In this document: positions 7,510 to 18,152 of the stretch, one piece after another | How positions within the stretch are numbered: position 1 is the first letter of the stretch | Layout of the letters: each line of letters starts with the position of its first letter | Source: DATJLY01 sp963773665 | Lineage (GTDB): Bacteria; Pseudomonadota; Alphaproteobacteria; ATCC43930; CGMCC-115725 | Reading direction: 5' to 3' | Assembly: GCA_963773665.1 (NCBI GenBank) | Contig: CAVZBZ010000008.1 | Coordinates: 1 to 47,376, forward strand | DNA: 47,376 nucleotides | Position numbers and translations under genes: made by a program | Notes under the pieces: model-generated | Seen by the model: the letters and a program-made list of their open reading frames with translations, nothing else | Databases searched by the model: none | What the model was told of the DNA's origin: nothing

Positions 7510-8454
7510 ATGCGGGCCGATGAAGTGAGTAGCGTGGACGTAGAGCTTCGCGATTTGCGTTTGGCGGTCGTAACGTCACAGCACCGCAGCCTGAGACAGG
7601 CGGCGGAAGCTCTGAACATACGCCAATCGACCTTGAGCCGCCGGCTGCACGAGATCGAGCGCCAGCTTGGCGTGGTGTTGTTCGAAAGGACGAATGGCGG
7701 CACCCACCTCACCATGGTGGGGCTGGAGTTCATCGCGAGCGCCAAGCGAATACTCGATGACGTGGACACGGAACTTCGGCGGATCAGGAGCAGGAGCCGC
7801 GGCGAACTTGGCTTGTTAACGATCGGCGTTCATGCCTCCCCTTCGGCGGGGAACATGCACGCGACGCTGGTCGAATACCACCGGCGCTTTCCGGATGTGG
7901 ATGTACGCACCGTCGATGGTAGCCATGATCGGCTGCTTTGTGCTCTCGCGGGCAACGCAGTCGATGTCGCGATCATGACGGGTCATGCGACGGCATGGGA
8001 CGGCCGGATGCTTCCGCTTTGGAGTGAGCGGGTGATCGTAGCTTTTCCGGGGCATCATCCGCTGGGCCATAATTCGAGGATTCGTTGGGCGGATCTTGCG
8101 AACGAAAAGTTCCTCGTCCCGCAGCAAGGTCCCGGACCGGAGCTTGAGGGGCTGCTCGCGGCGAAGCTCCGTCATGCCATTGGTTCTCAGCACATCATCC
8201 ATCAGGACTCGTCACTGGACAGACTGCTGAGCCTAGTCAGTGCGAACTATGGCACGCTCTTGATGTTCGAGGGCGCGACGGGGGTGCGCCACGAAGGCGT
8301 GGTCTATAGGGAGGTCTGGGACGACGACGGCCCGACCCAGACCAATTTCATGGCGTACTGGCGAGAAGCGAACAGCAATCCCGCCTTGGGATCGTTCCTG
8401 GCCATGTTGCACGAACACTATCCCGATTTCTCGGCCGAACCGAAAGCGACCTGA
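7510..8454 (+). CDS. LysR-type transcriptional regulator
   Basis: 314 residues. The N-terminal winged helix-turn-helix is clear at residues about 12-65, with HRSLRQAAEALNIRQSTLSR and RQLGVVLFERTNGG. A periplasmic-binding-like effector domain follows from about residue 95. The gene is convergent with the trb operon: its last 37 bp overlap the DUF2274 gene on the other strand. That position next to the conjugation operon suggests control of transfer, but no operator can be assigned. The start at 7510 sits inside a small palindrome (GGCCCGTATGCGGGCC). The ligand is unknown. Confidence 0.9.
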   Translation: MRADEVSSVDVELRDLRLAVVTSQHRSLRQAAEALNIRQSTLSRRLHEIERQLGVVLFERTNGGTHLTMVGLEFIASAKRILDDVDTELRRIRSRSRGELGLLTIGVHASPSAGNMHATLVEYHRRFPDVDVRTVDGSHDRLLCALAGNAVDVAIMTGHATAWDGRMLPLWSERVIVAFPGHHPLGHNSRIRWADLANEKFLVPQQGPGPELEGLLAAKLRHAIGSQHIIHQDSSLDRLLSLVSANYGTLLMFEGATGVRHEGVVYREVWDDDGPTQTNFMAYWREANSNPALGSFLAMLHEHYPDFSAEPKAT

Positions 8455-8676
8455 CCGCTCCGATCGCGTCGCGCCTTCGCGAACGCGCGGTCGGTCGCCA
8501 TGAATCGCTCGACCATCGGCACGATGAGCTTCGAGGGGTCGGGAGCCGTTTGGCCAGTCGTCCGGCCGAGCACTTCGAGCATAAGCGACAAGATCCCGAT
8601 GCACGGCAGCGGGCAATTCGACGCTGATTTTGACCGGCTTGTCGTCGGCCAGCGGCCCAAGCTTGAGCTTCGTCAT
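8418..8676 (-). CDS. DUF2274 protein, last gene of the trb operon (one frame change)
   Basis: The product starts MTKLKLGPLADDKPVKISVE and goes on LPAAVHRDLVAYA. One extra C near 8579 then shifts the frame, after which EVLGRTTGQ and PSKLIVPMVERFMATDRAFA continue the family sequence. DUF2274 genes regularly follow trbI in such operons. The sequence resembles ribbon-helix-helix antitoxin-like proteins, but its function is not known to me. The GGAGGG site 6 bp before the ATG is strong. The C-terminus extends some 20 residues past the usual family end and overlaps the LysR gene. Its frame is contiguous with the end of trbI, see that entry. Confidence 0.75.
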
Positions 8677-9880
8677 GGCGTTCCCTCCGTGTCCGTAGGG
8701 CGTCAACACCAGATCGCGGGTGACGATGACACGGACCGGGAAGCCCGGCCGGATCGTGAGCGTCGGCTGGATGTTGAGCTGGCGCTGGACGATCTGCTGG
8801 CCGGTCTGGCTGATGCTGTTGGATGCGCCGCTGCGGATCGCCTGAACGAGATTGTTCTCGTCCTGGCTCGTGCCGGCTTCGGCGCCGACGCTGAGCAGCG
8901 TCGAGAGCACGGCGGCCTTGAACAGCATGCCCCAATGGTTGTCGACCTCGTCCTCGAGCCCGGCATAGCCTTGCGTGTCGGCGCCGGGCTGGCGCTCCAG
9001 CACGATCGACGTCGCCGTCCGGCATGATGATGCGGGTCCAGACCAGCAGGACGCGGCTCTGCCCGAAGGCGACGGAGCTGTCGTACTGGCCGATCAGCTT
9101 CGCGCCCTGCGGGATCAGCAGATATTTGCCGGTCGGGCTGTCATAGACCGCCTCCGTCACCTGGGCGGTGATCTGGCCGGGCAGATCGGAGCGGATGCCG
9201 GTGATGAGCGCGGCGGGAATCACGGTGCCGGCCTGCACGACATAGGGCGAGGCCTTGGCGTCGAGCCGGTCTGGACTGACCGTGCGCTTGTCCGTCGAAG
9301 CATTGAGGAAGGCCGTCTTGCGGTCCTGCATGTTCTGCGCGGCGCCGGCGTCGACCGGCGGCGTGGGCGTCGGACCCGCCGTGCGTCCCCGTCGCAGCCG
9401 GCGCGGCGAGCCCGACCGGCTGCGGCTGCTGATTGGTCTGGGCGAAGAGGCGGCTGAGCCGCGCCGCCTCGATCTCTTGGGCCCGGCGCTGCGCCTCCGG
9501 ATCAGGCGTCGTCGCCGGGACGCTACGGTGTTCGGCGCAGCCCCGGCGTTGAGGATCGGCTTGCCGAGATCGCCGGGCAGCGGCGGCCCGAGCGGGGGCG
9601 CCTGGCGCGGCAGGCCGGTATAGTCCTTCGGCAGGCCGGCGAGGCCCTCGGCGGAGGGACGGTTCTGCGTGCTGAGCAGCTCCTGGCCGCGTCTGCGCCG
9701 CGTTGCGAGTCTGGAGCGCGTAGCCGAGCGCGCCCGCGACGGCGAGCGCCGAAACGGCGCCGAGGCCAATCAGCACCTTGCGCGACAGGCGCGTGACGCG
9801 CGGCCGCTCGCCCCGAAGCCGCAGATCGGGCGGTACGACGGGCGTCGGCGCCGGCGGTTGTTCTTCAGGACCTTCCGCCG

Positions 9881-9884
<4 letters not shown>
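8674..9884 (-). CDS. trbI: TrbI/VirB10-like T4SS core protein (four or more frame changes)
   Basis: Inner-to-outer membrane spanning component of the mating channel. Start at 9884, overlapping the trbG stop as ATGA. In order: a cytoplasmic N-terminus, one membrane helix (VLIGLGAVSALAVAGALGYA, residues about 36-55), a Pro-rich linker, then the VirB10 beta domain with YVVQAGTVIPAALITGIRSD, GKYLLIPQGAKLIGQYDSSV and the C-terminal TLTIRPGFPVRVIVTRDLVL. Frame changes lie near 9700, 9520, 9390 and 9020. In the final frame it reads into the DUF2274 start without a stop; one more indel would place its TGA on the ATGA of the next gene. All family blocks are present, so the protein is probably whole in the organism. 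Confidence 0.85.
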
Positions 9885-10844
<960 letters not shown>

Positions 10845-10952
10845 AGCCGCCAGGCCGGCTTTACGGAAAGGCGCAATCCCTCCTTTCCGGCTCTGCTGAA
10901 TGACTGAAGAGACGCGAAGCCGGACCGCCGGCTTCCATGGAAATCGGCGGGG

Positions 10953-11643
10953 TCATTGTCCCAGCTCCTTCGACCAGTTGATGGCGGTGACGTAGATGCC
11001 GAGCGGGTTCTTGCGGAGCACGTCGGCGGAGGTCGGCGTCTGGATCGCGATGGTGAGGATCGCGGTCCAACGGGTGTTGTCGGCGAGCGCGCCGTCCTGA
11101 TAGCGATGCTCGACCCATTCGACGCGGAAGCTCGAGGGCGAGGCGCGGATCACGCTCGAGACGTCGATGGCGATCTGCTGCTTGCCGAGCTTGGCGAAGG
11201 GGTCGTTGGCGCGCGCGTAGTCGTTGAGCGCCTGGGAGCCCGAGGTGGTGGTGAAGTCGTAGGCCTGCAGCCAGTTCTGCCGCACGATGATCGGATCGGC
11301 CGGCAGCGACGCGGACCATCTGGATGAAGTGGGCGAGATACCAGGCGATTTGCGGATCGCTGGGCGTGTAGTCGGCGGCGGCGGGCGCGACGGCCTGCGC
11401 CTGGCCGAGCTTGTCGACCTGCACCACCCAGGGGACGATGCTGCCGTGGGTCGATTGCCAGACGAGACCGCCGGCGAGACCCATGGACAGCGCGAGCGAG
11501 CCGAAGGCCATCAGCCGCCAGTTCTTGGCCTGCACCCGGGCCGAGCCGATGCGGTCGTCCCAAACCTGGGCGGCGCGCTGATAGGGGGTCTCAGGCTCGG
11601 GCGTCCGGCCGTAGCGAACCGTGGGGCGGCGGAACAGCGCCAT
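10953..11643 (-). CDS. trbF: TrbF/VirB8-like T4SS inner-membrane protein (one frame change)
   Basis: Start ATG at 11643, 3 bp after the trbL stop. The product has a cytoplasmic start MALFRRPTVRYGRTPEPETP, one membrane helix (LMAFGSLALSMGLAGGLVW, residues about 44-62) and a periplasmic VirB8-like domain with WVVQVDKLGQAQAV, TTTSGSQALNDYARANDPFA, VEWVEHRYQDGAL and the end PLGIYVTAINWSKELGQ. A frame change near 11310 splits it. It is the nucleating bridge between inner-membrane and outer-membrane parts of the channel. Confidence 0.9.
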
Positions 11644-11646
11644 CTC

Positions 11647-13008
11647 TTATTCTCCTCCTGAGAGATCGACGGAATGGCCGCCGCCATGGCTGTCGCCGGA
11701 CCTGAGGACCTGCGCGGCGGTCTGCGCCCCGTGGACCATCGACTGGTTGCGCTTCATGCGCTGGGCCCAGGCGGGTGGGCCGGAACCCTCCGATCCGCCC
11801 GTGGGCGCCGCGGGCGTGCTTGGTGAATTGCCGCCGACCGTCCCTCCGGTCGATGAGCCGCCGGTTGCGGCGAAACTGGACCGGGCGCCGGCGGCGAAGC
11901 TTTCCCGCATCGAGCTGCCGGCTTGAGCGGCGGCGCGCCGCACAGGAGCCGCGGCGGCCGAAGCGGCCGCTCGCCCGACCCCGCCGAGTCCGGCCGCGAC
12001 GCCCGACGCGCCGGACCGGCCGGCTGAAGCAAGGCTGTAGGCGGAGGACGCGCCGCCGGCCATTGCCGCCCCACCGCGCGCGGCGGCGGCAGTGCCGGAA
12101 GCCGCAGCCATCGCCCCCCTGCCGGCCAGGCCGAGCGCGCCGGCGCCGGCCATCGCCGTACCCGCGACGGCCAGGCCAGTCCCGACGGCGGCGCCCGCGC
12201 CGAGCTGGGGCGCGCCGGAGACCAGGCCGGTGGCGATGCCGGGGCCGAAGATGCCGAGGCCCAGCATGGCGAGCGCGGCCAGCACGACGGACAGCGCTTG
12301 CTCGACCGTCGGCTGGCCGCCGGCGTAGGTCTGCGTGAACTGCGAGAAGAGGCCGGTGCCGATGCCGACGATGACGGCCAGCACCATCACCTTGACGCCG
12401 GACGCGACGATGTTGCCGAGCACCTTCTCGGCGAGGAAGGCGGTCTTGTTGAAGAGCGCGAAGGGAATGAGGATGAAGCCGGCGAGCGTCGTCAGCTTGA
12501 ACTCGATCAGCGTGACGAAGAGCTGAACCGCCAGAATGAAGAAGGCGATCAGCACCAGGACCCACGAGACCATCAGCACCGCGATCTGCACGAAGTTCGC
12601 GAAGAAGCTGGTGAAGCCCATCATCTGGTTGGCCGCGTCGAGCAGCGGCTGTCCGGCGTCGAGCCCGACCTGGGCGAGCTTGCCCGGCCGCAGGAAGTCG
12701 GCGGTGCTGATCGACGAGCCGCCCGCCTTCAGGCCGAGGCCGGCGAAGCTGTTGAAGACGATGGCCGAGAGATTGTTGAAGTTGTTGATGATGAAGGCGA
12801 AGAAGCCGATGTAGAGGGTCTTCTTCACCAGGCGCTGGAGGATGTCCTCGTCGGCGCCCCAGGCCCAGAACAGGCCTGCCAGGGTGATGTCGATGACGAT
12901 CAGCGTGGACGAGAGATAGCCGACTTCGCCCTTGATCAGGCCGAAGCCGGAATCGATGTAGGTGGTGAAGGTGTTGAGGAAGGTGTCGATGACGCCGACG
13001 TTGTTCAT
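11647..13008 (-). CDS. trbL: TrbL/VirB6-like polytopic T4SS protein
   Basis: 453 residues, intact. The N-terminal half has five or more membrane helices, e.g. STLIVIDITLAGLFWAWGA, TLYIGFFAFIINNFNNL, VLMVSWVLVLIAFFILAVQL and LSVVLAALAMLGLGIFGPGI. The C-terminal half is a long Ala/Gly/Ser-rich low-complexity tail of about 170 residues with no family motif. TrbL forms the inner-membrane pore for substrate passage. Its start overlaps the end of trbK-alt (ATGA). This is one of the few long trb genes with no frame change. Confidence 0.92.
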   Translation of the reverse strand: MNNVGVIDTFLNTFTTYIDSGFGLIKGEVGYLSSTLIVIDITLAGLFWAWGADEDILQRLVKKTLYIGFFAFIINNFNNLSAIVFNSFAGLGLKAGGSSISTADFLRPGKLAQVGLDAGQPLLDAANQMMGFTSFFANFVQIAVLMVSWVLVLIAFFILAVQLFVTLIEFKLTTLAGFILIPFALFNKTAFLAEKVLGNIVASGVKVMVLAVIVGIGTGLFSQFTQTYAGGQPTVEQALSVVLAALAMLGLGIFGPGIATGLVSGAPQLGAGAAVGTGLAVAGTAMAGAGALGLAGRGAMAAASGTAAAARGGAAMAGGASSAYSLASAGRSGASGVAAGLGGVGRAAASAAAAPVRRAAAQAGSSMRESFAAGARSSFAATGGSSTGGTVGGNSPSTPAAPTGGSEGSGPPAWAQRMKRNQSMVHGAQTAAQVLRSGDSHGGGHSVDLSGGE

Positions 13009-13334
13009 CGCGCATCTCCCTTAGAAGGGGTGGCCGGCGCGGCAGCGCCTGGGGGCGTTTGTGGCGGCAGAGGCCGCGCCGGCCTGCCGAAGAATCGCTG
13101 GCGGTTCTCCTCCCAGACCGCGACGCAATGCGGATCTTCGGCATCCTGGGGACCGAGCGCGCTGCAACGGCGCAGCTCGGCCGAGAGGTCGTCGGATGCT
13201 GGTGTGACGATGGTCGGAGGGGTCTCGGCAATGGGGGCCGAGTGGCGCCGGTTGGTCGCCACAAGAGCCGTGATGGCGACCGCGATCAGGGCGACGATCG
13301 CGGCGGCGCGGAAGATTTCCGACCGTCCCAGCAT
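13005..13334 (-). CDS. TrbK-alt, putative entry-exclusion protein
   Basis: 109 residues with an N-terminal membrane helix (AAAIVALIAVAITALVATN) and a periplasmic domain with two conserved Cys (RRCSALGPQDAEDPHCVAV) and the WEENRQRFF segment typical of the small protein encoded between trbJ and trbL in alphaproteobacterial trb operons. It takes the place of the TrbK lipoprotein of IncP plasmids and is annotated by position as entry exclusion; the activity itself is inference. A Pro/Ala-rich tail follows. Confidence 0.8.
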   Translation of the reverse strand: MLGRSEIFRAAAIVALIAVAITALVATNRRHSAPIAETPPTIVTPASDDLSAELRRCSALGPQDAEDPHCVAVWEENRQRFFGRPARPLPPQTPPGAAAPATPSKGDAR

Positions 13335-13343
13335 CGCCGCGCC

Positions 13344-14082
13344 TCAGTTGCCGCTGAACATGGTGACGTTGCCGGGCTGATAGCCGGTGCGCGTCGAGAA
13401 GGTCTTGTAGTTCTGCTGGCCTTGCGCCTCGGCCGAGGCGGTACGCGCCTGCTCCAGCGCGTCGGCCCGACTCTTGGCCGACAGCACGGCGACGAGATCG
13501 GAAAGCTGCTGGGATTGCAGCGCCAGGAGCTGGTTGCCGGCCTGCGCCGCCTGCAGCGCGCCGGTGGCGCTCTGGCTGGCCGTGACCAGCGAGGTCATCG
13601 CGCTGGAGTTGGTCGGGATGTTGCCGACCACGCCCGCCTGTACCTTCAGGCTGTCCTCGAAGGCGGCGACGGAGTTCTGCCAGCGGGTCTGCGCGTTGGC
13701 GACCATGGCGGTGGTCGAACCTGTGCCGGCGGCCGAACCGTAGCTCGTCGAATAGGCCTGCTCGATGCGCTGGACGTTGAAGGCGATGTTCTGCGCCTGG
13801 CCGAGCAGCGACTGGGTCTGGGCGATCGACGACTGAAGCTGGGTCAGCGTCGACATCGGCAGGTTGGCGAGATTGCGCGCCTGGTTGACCAGCGCTCGTC
13901 GCCTGGTTGGTCAACATCGTGATCTGATTGTTGATCTGCTGCAGCTCGCGCGCGGCGGTCAGCACGTTCTGGCTGAAGTTGGTCGGGTCGTAGACGATCC
14001 ACTGCGCCGAGGCGGGCGGCACGGCGACGGCCAGGGTGAGCACGACGGCGCTTGCCGCCGCCAGATGGCGCAGCTTGATCAT
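13344..14082 (-). CDS. trbJ: TrbJ/VirB5-like pilus-associated protein (one frame change)
   Basis: Start at 14082, overlapping trbE as ATGA. A cleavable signal peptide (ASAVVLTLAVAVPPASA) is followed by the family opening QWIVYDPTNFSQNVLTAARE, LQQINNQITMLTNQA, then after a frame change near 13890 ALVNQARNL, MSTLTQLQSSIAQTQSLLGQ and a Gln/Ala-rich helical body ending YQPGNVTMFSGN. VirB5-type proteins act at the pilus tip and base in mating contact. Length after joining is about 245 residues, usual for the family. Confidence 0.88.
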
Positions 14083-16517
14083 GATGACGTCTCCAGGTTG
14101 GTCAGGTCAGGGATGAGATCGGCGGCCCAGAGGAGCTCGTGGTCCGCGAGCCAAGCGGGCGTGAAAGCATCGCGGCCGTGCTCGGCGACGACGCGCTCGA
14201 TCGCGGCGTGGTCGGCCTTGGAGGAAGCGGCACAGAAGGCGAGCGCGACGGGGCCGAGACCCAGCTCGAACAGGCGATTGCCGCGGCGCGACTGGCAGTA
14301 GTAGTCGCGCTTCGGCGTGGCGCGCGCGAGGATCTCGATCTGGCGATCGTTGAGGCCGAAGCGGCGGTAGATCGCGGTGATCTGCGGCTCGATCGCGCGC
14401 TCGTTCGGCAGGAAGATACGCGTCGGACAGCTCTCGACGATCGCGGGCGCGATGTTGCTGCCGTCGATATCGGACAGCGACTGCGTGGCGAAGACGACGG
14501 AGGCGTTCTTCTTGCGCAGCGTCTTCAGCCACTCGCGGAGCTGCTGGGCGAAGGCCGGATCGTCGAGGACCAGCCAGCCCTCGTCGATGATGAGCAAGGT
14601 CGGCCGGCCGTCGAGGCGGCCCTCGATGCGATGGAAGAGATAGGTCAGCACGGCGGGCGCCGCTCCGGCGCCGATCAGGCCCTCGGTCTCGAACGCCTGC
14701 ACCGGAGCGGAGCCGAGCTGCTCAGCCTCGGCGTCGAGCAGGCGGCCCGAGGCTCCACCGACGCAATAGGGCTGCAACGCCTGCTTCAGCGCCGTCGACT
14801 GCAACAGGACCGCCAGGCCGGTGATGGTGCGCTCGCCCACGGGCGACGACGCCAGCGAGCTCAGCGCCGACCAGACATGCTCCTTGGCGGTCGGATCGAT
14901 GGTGACGCCCTCCTTCGCGAGGATGGCCGCCACCCACTCCGCCGCCCAGGCGCGCTCCGACTGATCGTCGATGCGGGCAAGCGGCTGCAGCGACACCGAA
15001 TGTTCCGATCCAGCCGACAGGCTGCCGCCGAGATCGTGCCAGTCGCCGCCCATGGCGATCGCCGCGGTGCGGATCGACCCGCCGAAATCGAAAGCGAAGA
15101 TCTGGTTGTTGCGGTAACGGCGGAACTGCATCGCCATCAGCGCGAGCAGCACCGACTTGCCCGCGCCGGTCGGGCCGACGATCAGCGTGTGGCCGACGTC
15201 GCCGACATGCAGGCTGAGCCGGAACGGCGTCGAACCTTCCGTCTTGCCGTAGAGCAGCGGCGGCGCCTGGAAATGCTCATCCCTTGCCGGCCCAGCCCAG
15301 ACCGCCGAGAGCGGGATCATGTGCGCCAGGTTCAGCGTCGAGACCGGCGGCTGGCGGACGTTGGCGTAGGCATGGCCGGGGATGGAGCCGAGCCAGGCCT
15401 CGAGCGCATTCACTCCTTCCGGCATGCAGGTGAAGTCGCGGCCCTGAATCACCTTCTCCACCAGCCGGAGCTTTTCAGCGGCGAGACCCGGGTCCTCGTC
15501 CCAGACAGTGACTGTCGCGGTGACATAGGCTTGGCCAACATCGTCGGAGCCCAATTCCTGCAGGGCGAGGTCGGCGTCGGCGGCCTTGTTGGCCGCGTCG
15601 GAGTCGACGAGGGTCGACGCCTCGTTGGTCATCACCTCCTTGACGATGGCGGCGATGGACTTGCGCTTGGCGAACCACTGCCGGCGGATCTTGGTGAGCA
15701 GCTTCACCGCTTCGGTCTTGTCGAGGAGGATCGCCCGGGTGGACCAGCGGTACGGGAAGGCGAGCCGGTTCAGCTCGTCGAGGATGCCGGGATGCGTCGC
15801 TGTCGGGAATCCGACCACAGTGAGCGTGCGAAGATGATGGGCGCCGAGGCGGGGCTCGAGGCCGCCGGCAAGCGGCTCATCGGCGAGCAACGCATCGAGG
15901 TGCATCGGCGTCTCGGGCACGCGGATGCGCTGCGCACGGGTCGAGATGGTCGAGTGCAGGTAGGTCAGCGTGTCGCCGTCGTCGAGCCAGGCCACCTCGG
16001 GCATGAAGCCCTCGACCAGTTGCAAGACGCGGTTGGTCCGATCGACAAAGCCGCGCAGCAGCTCCCACGGATCGACGCCCGTCTGCGCGCGGCCCTCGTA
16101 GAGCCAGCCCTCGACGCGCGAGGCGTCCTCGGCGGGCGGGAGCCAGACGAAGGTCAGGAAGTAGCGGCTCTCGAAATGCGCGCCGGCCTCCTCGAAGGCG
16201 TCCTGGCGCTCGAGATCGACCAGCGCTGACGCCGGATCGGGAAAGCTGCTGTGCGGATAGGTCTGGGCGGCGATCCGCTGCGCCTCGACAAAGATCGCCC
16301 AGCCGGAGCCGAGACGGCGCAGCGCGTTGTTGAGTCGGGCGGTCACGCCCACCAGCTCGGCCGGCGTCGCGCTATCGAGGTCCGGTCCGCGAAAGCGCGC
16401 CGTGCGCTGGAACGAGCCATCCTTGTTGAGGACGACGCCCTCTTCGACCAGGGCCGCCCAGGGCAGGAAGTCGGCGAGGCCGGCGGGACGACTGCGATAT
16501 TCGGCAAGGTTCAGCAT
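14079..16517 (-). CDS. trbE: TrbE/VirB4-like T4SS ATPase
   Basis: 812 residues, intact, the longest unbroken trb gene. The N-terminal CagE/TrbE/VirB domain is followed by the C-terminal P-loop ATPase with Walker A VGPTGAGKSVLLALMAM near residue 450, Walker B PTLLIIDEGWLVLDDPAF near 645 and the KKNASVVFATQSLSDI segment. It is the cytoplasmic motor for channel and pilus assembly. The start ATG at 16517 lies 7 bp after the trbD stop, and the end overlaps trbJ. A large antisense open frame covers it but has no support of its own. Confidence 0.96.
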   Translation of the reverse strand: MLNLAEYRSRPAGLADFLPWAALVEEGVVLNKDGSFQRTARFRGPDLDSATPAELVGVTARLNNALRRLGSGWAIFVEAQRIAAQTYPHSSFPDPASALVDLERQDAFEEAGAHFESRYFLTFVWLPPAEDASRVEGWLYEGRAQTGVDPWELLRGFVDRTNRVLQLVEGFMPEVAWLDDGDTLTYLHSTISTRAQRIRVPETPMHLDALLADEPLAGGLEPRLGAHHLRTLTVVGFPTATHPGILDELNRLAFPYRWSTRAILLDKTEAVKLLTKIRRQWFAKRKSIAAIVKEVMTNEASTLVDSDAANKAADADLALQELGSDDVGQAYVTATVTVWDEDPGLAAEKLRLVEKVIQGRDFTCMPEGVNALEAWLGSIPGHAYANVRQPPVSTLNLAHMIPLSAVWAGPARDEHFQAPPLLYGKTEGSTPFRLSLHVGDVGHTLIVGPTGAGKSVLLALMAMQFRRYRNNQIFAFDFGGSIRTAAIAMGGDWHDLGGSLSAGSEHSVSLQPLARIDDQSERAWAAEWVAAILAKEGVTIDPTAKEHVWSALSSLASSPVGERTITGLAVLLQSTALKQALQPYCVGGASGRLLDAEAEQLGSAPVQAFETEGLIGAGAAPAVLTYLFHRIEGRLDGRPTLLIIDEGWLVLDDPAFAQQLREWLKTLRKKNASVVFATQSLSDIDGSNIAPAIVESCPTRIFLPNERAIEPQITAIYRRFGLNDRQIEILARATPKRDYYCQSRRGNRLFELGLGPVALAFCAASSKADHAAIERVVAEHGRDAFTPAWLADHELLWAADLIPDLTNLETSS

Positions 16518-16524
16518 CGGAGCC

Positions 16525-16800
16525 TCAGACGCCGAGATAGGCTGGGTAGCGAAGGTGCCGGCGCACCACGTCGACGAACTGCGGATCGCGCTTCGCCGCC
16601 CAGACGGCGGCGGTGTGACCCACCGCCCAGATCAGCGCGCCGGGGATCCAGAGCCGCAGGCCGAGGGCGATCGCCGCCGCGAGCGTGCCGTTGGCGATCG
16701 CGACGGTCCGCGGCGCGCCGCCCATCAGGATCGGGTCGGTGAGCGCGCGATGGACCGGCGCGAAGAAGCCGGGCACGTCGGGATCGACGATCGCGGCCAT
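16525..16800 (-). CDS. trbD: TrbD/VirB3-like T4SS membrane protein
   Basis: 91 residues: MAAIVDPDVPGFFAPVHRAL, TDPILMGGAPR, then two hydrophobic helices (VAIANGTLAAAIALGLRLWI and ALIWAVGHTAAVWA) and the end DPQFVDVVRRHLRYP. This is a complete VirB3-type protein, which sits in the inner membrane next to VirB4. Its ATG overlaps the trbC stop by one base (TGATG), showing tight translational coupling. Confidence 0.92.
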   Translation of the reverse strand: MAAIVDPDVPGFFAPVHRALTDPILMGGAPRTVAIANGTLAAAIALGLRLWIPGALIWAVGHTAAVWAAKRDPQFVDVVRRHLRYPAYLGV

Positions 16801-17142
16801 CAGACCAGCGCTCCGCCGGAGAACGAGAAGAAGGACAGGAAGAAGCTCGACGCGGCGAAGGCGATCGACAGGCCGAACACAATCTGGATCAGCCGGCGGA
16901 AGCCGCCGCGACGTGTCGCCGAAGGCGAGCGTCAGGCCGGTCACGGTGATGATGATGACCGAGATGATCTTCGCGACGGGCCCTTGCACCGACTCCAGGA
17001 TGGAGTTGAGCGGGGTCTCCCACGGCATGGAGGAGCCGGAGGCGTAAGCCGCCGGGGCGAAGGCGAGCGTCAGGGTCGCGAGCGTGACGAGCTCGGCCAC
17101 GCGGCGACGCGAAGAATGAGCGACAGCGAGAACACGGATCAT
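16800..17142 (-). CDS. trbC: TrbC/VirB2-like prepilin (one frame change)
   Basis: Prepilin for the conjugative pilus. A long signal region (VAELVTLATLTLAFAPAAYA) is followed by the mature segment SGSSMPWETPLNSILESVQG, then a hydrophobic helix VAKIISVIIITVTGLTLAFG. One extra C near 16912 shifts the frame; in the other frame the second helix GGFRRLIQIVFGLSIAFAAS and the end SFFSFSGGALV complete the pilin. Length about 114 residues. IncP TrbC is cyclised by TraF, and a TraF-like peptidase is encoded at 24015-24560 in this element, but the cyclisation here is inference. Confidence 0.9.
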
Positions 17143-18152
17143 GATGGGTCTCCGGGGGGCAAGAGGTCGCCGCCCGCCCCGGCGGACTGGACGCGGTAAT
17201 CGCCGGTGGCGGGATCGAGACCGGCGACGAGTGCGAGTTCGGAAAGGCGGCGTTCGCTGCCGCGCCCGCGCAGCACCGCGACGAGATCGATGGTCTCGGC
17301 GATCAGCGCCTTGGGGACGGTGACGACGGCTTCCTGGATGAGCTGCTCGAGGCGGCGCATCGCGCCGAGCGCGGTGCCGGCGTGGATCGTGCCGATGCCG
17401 CCGGGATGGCCGGTGCCCCAGGCCTTCAAGAGGTCCAGCGCCTCGGCGCCGCGCACCTCGCCGATCGGGATGCGGTCGGGGCGCAGGCGCAGCGAGGAGC
17501 GGACGAGATCGGAGAGCGAGGCGACGCCGTCCTTGGTGCGCAGCGCCACGAGGTTGGGCGCGCGGCATTGCAGCTCGCGGGTGTCCTCGATCAGCACCAC
17601 GCGGTCGGTGGTGCCGGCGATCTCGGCCAGGAGCGCGTTGGTGAGCGTGGTCTTGCCGGTCGAGGTGCCGCCGGCGACGAGGATGTTCTTGCGATCAGCC
17701 ACGGCGGCGCGGAGCACCGCGGCCTGGCCGGCCAGCATGATGCCGGCGGCGACATAGTCGTCGAGGGTGAAGACGGCGACGGCGGGCTTGCGGATCGCAA
17801 AGGCCGGCGCCGCCACCACCGGCGGCAACAGGCCCTCGAACCGCTCTCCCGTCTCGGGCAGCTCGGCCGAGACGCGCGGTTTGTCGGCATGGACCTCCGC
17901 GCCGACATGGTGCGCGACCAGGCGCACGATCCGCTCGCCATCGGCGGCGGACATCGTCCGGCCGCTATCCTCCAGCCCGCCCGACAGCCGGTCTATCCAA
18001 AGCCGGCCGTCGGGGTTGAGCATCACCTCGACGATCGACGGGTCTTCGAGGAAGGCGGCGATGGCGGGGCCGAGCGCGGTGCGCAGCATGCGCGCACCGC
18101 GGGAGAAGGCCTCGGAATGAAGTGGTGTGACCGCCACGATCGTCCCCGTCAT
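17139..18152 (-). CDS. trbB: TrbB/VirB11-like secretion ATPase
   Basis: 337 residues, intact. Hexameric traffic ATPase at the cytoplasmic face. Motifs: Walker A VAGGTSTGKTTLTNALLAE near residue 165, Asp box VVLIEDTRELQC, Walker B region LRPDRIPIGEVRGAEALDLL and His box GTGHPGGIGTIHAG. The annotated start at 18152 has no good ribosome site and lies in a 12-bp inverted repeat (separate entry). An internal ATG at 18089 (MLRTALGPAIAAFL) matches the more usual family N-terminus, so the start is uncertain by 21 codons. Confidence 0.93.
   Translation of the reverse strand: MTGTIVAVTPLHSEAFSRGARMLRTALGPAIAAFLEDPSIVEVMLNPDGRLWIDRLSGGLEDSGRTMSAADGERIVRLVAHHVGAEVHADKPRVSAELPETGERFEGLLPPVVAAPAFAIRKPAVAVFTLDDYVAAGIMLAGQAAVLRAAVADRKNILVAGGTSTGKTTLTNALLAEIAGTTDRVVLIEDTRELQCRAPNLVALRTKDGVASLSDLVRSSLRLRPDRIPIGEVRGAEALDLLKAWGTGHPGGIGTIHAGTALGAMRRLEQLIQEAVVTVPKALIAETIDLVAVLRGRGSERRLSELALVAGLDPATGDYRVQSAGAGGDLLPPGDPS

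Noticed and set aside
7504..7519. GGCCCGTATGCGGGCC palindrome at the LysR start as an operator
   Set aside because: Possible but short and GC-rich in a GC-rich genome; no supporting second site.
8281..8290. GGGTGCGCCA, a match to the tRNA-Arg 3' end, as a possible attachment site
   Set aside because: Only ten bases, inside the intact LysR coding sequence; chance match.
12298..13380. 360-codon open frame on the plus strand
   Set aside because: Antisense to trbL and trbK-alt; low-complexity charged sequence only.
14139..16229. 696-codon open frame on the plus strand
   Set aside because: It is antisense to trbE, whose motifs are unmistakable; the frame is a high-GC shadow.
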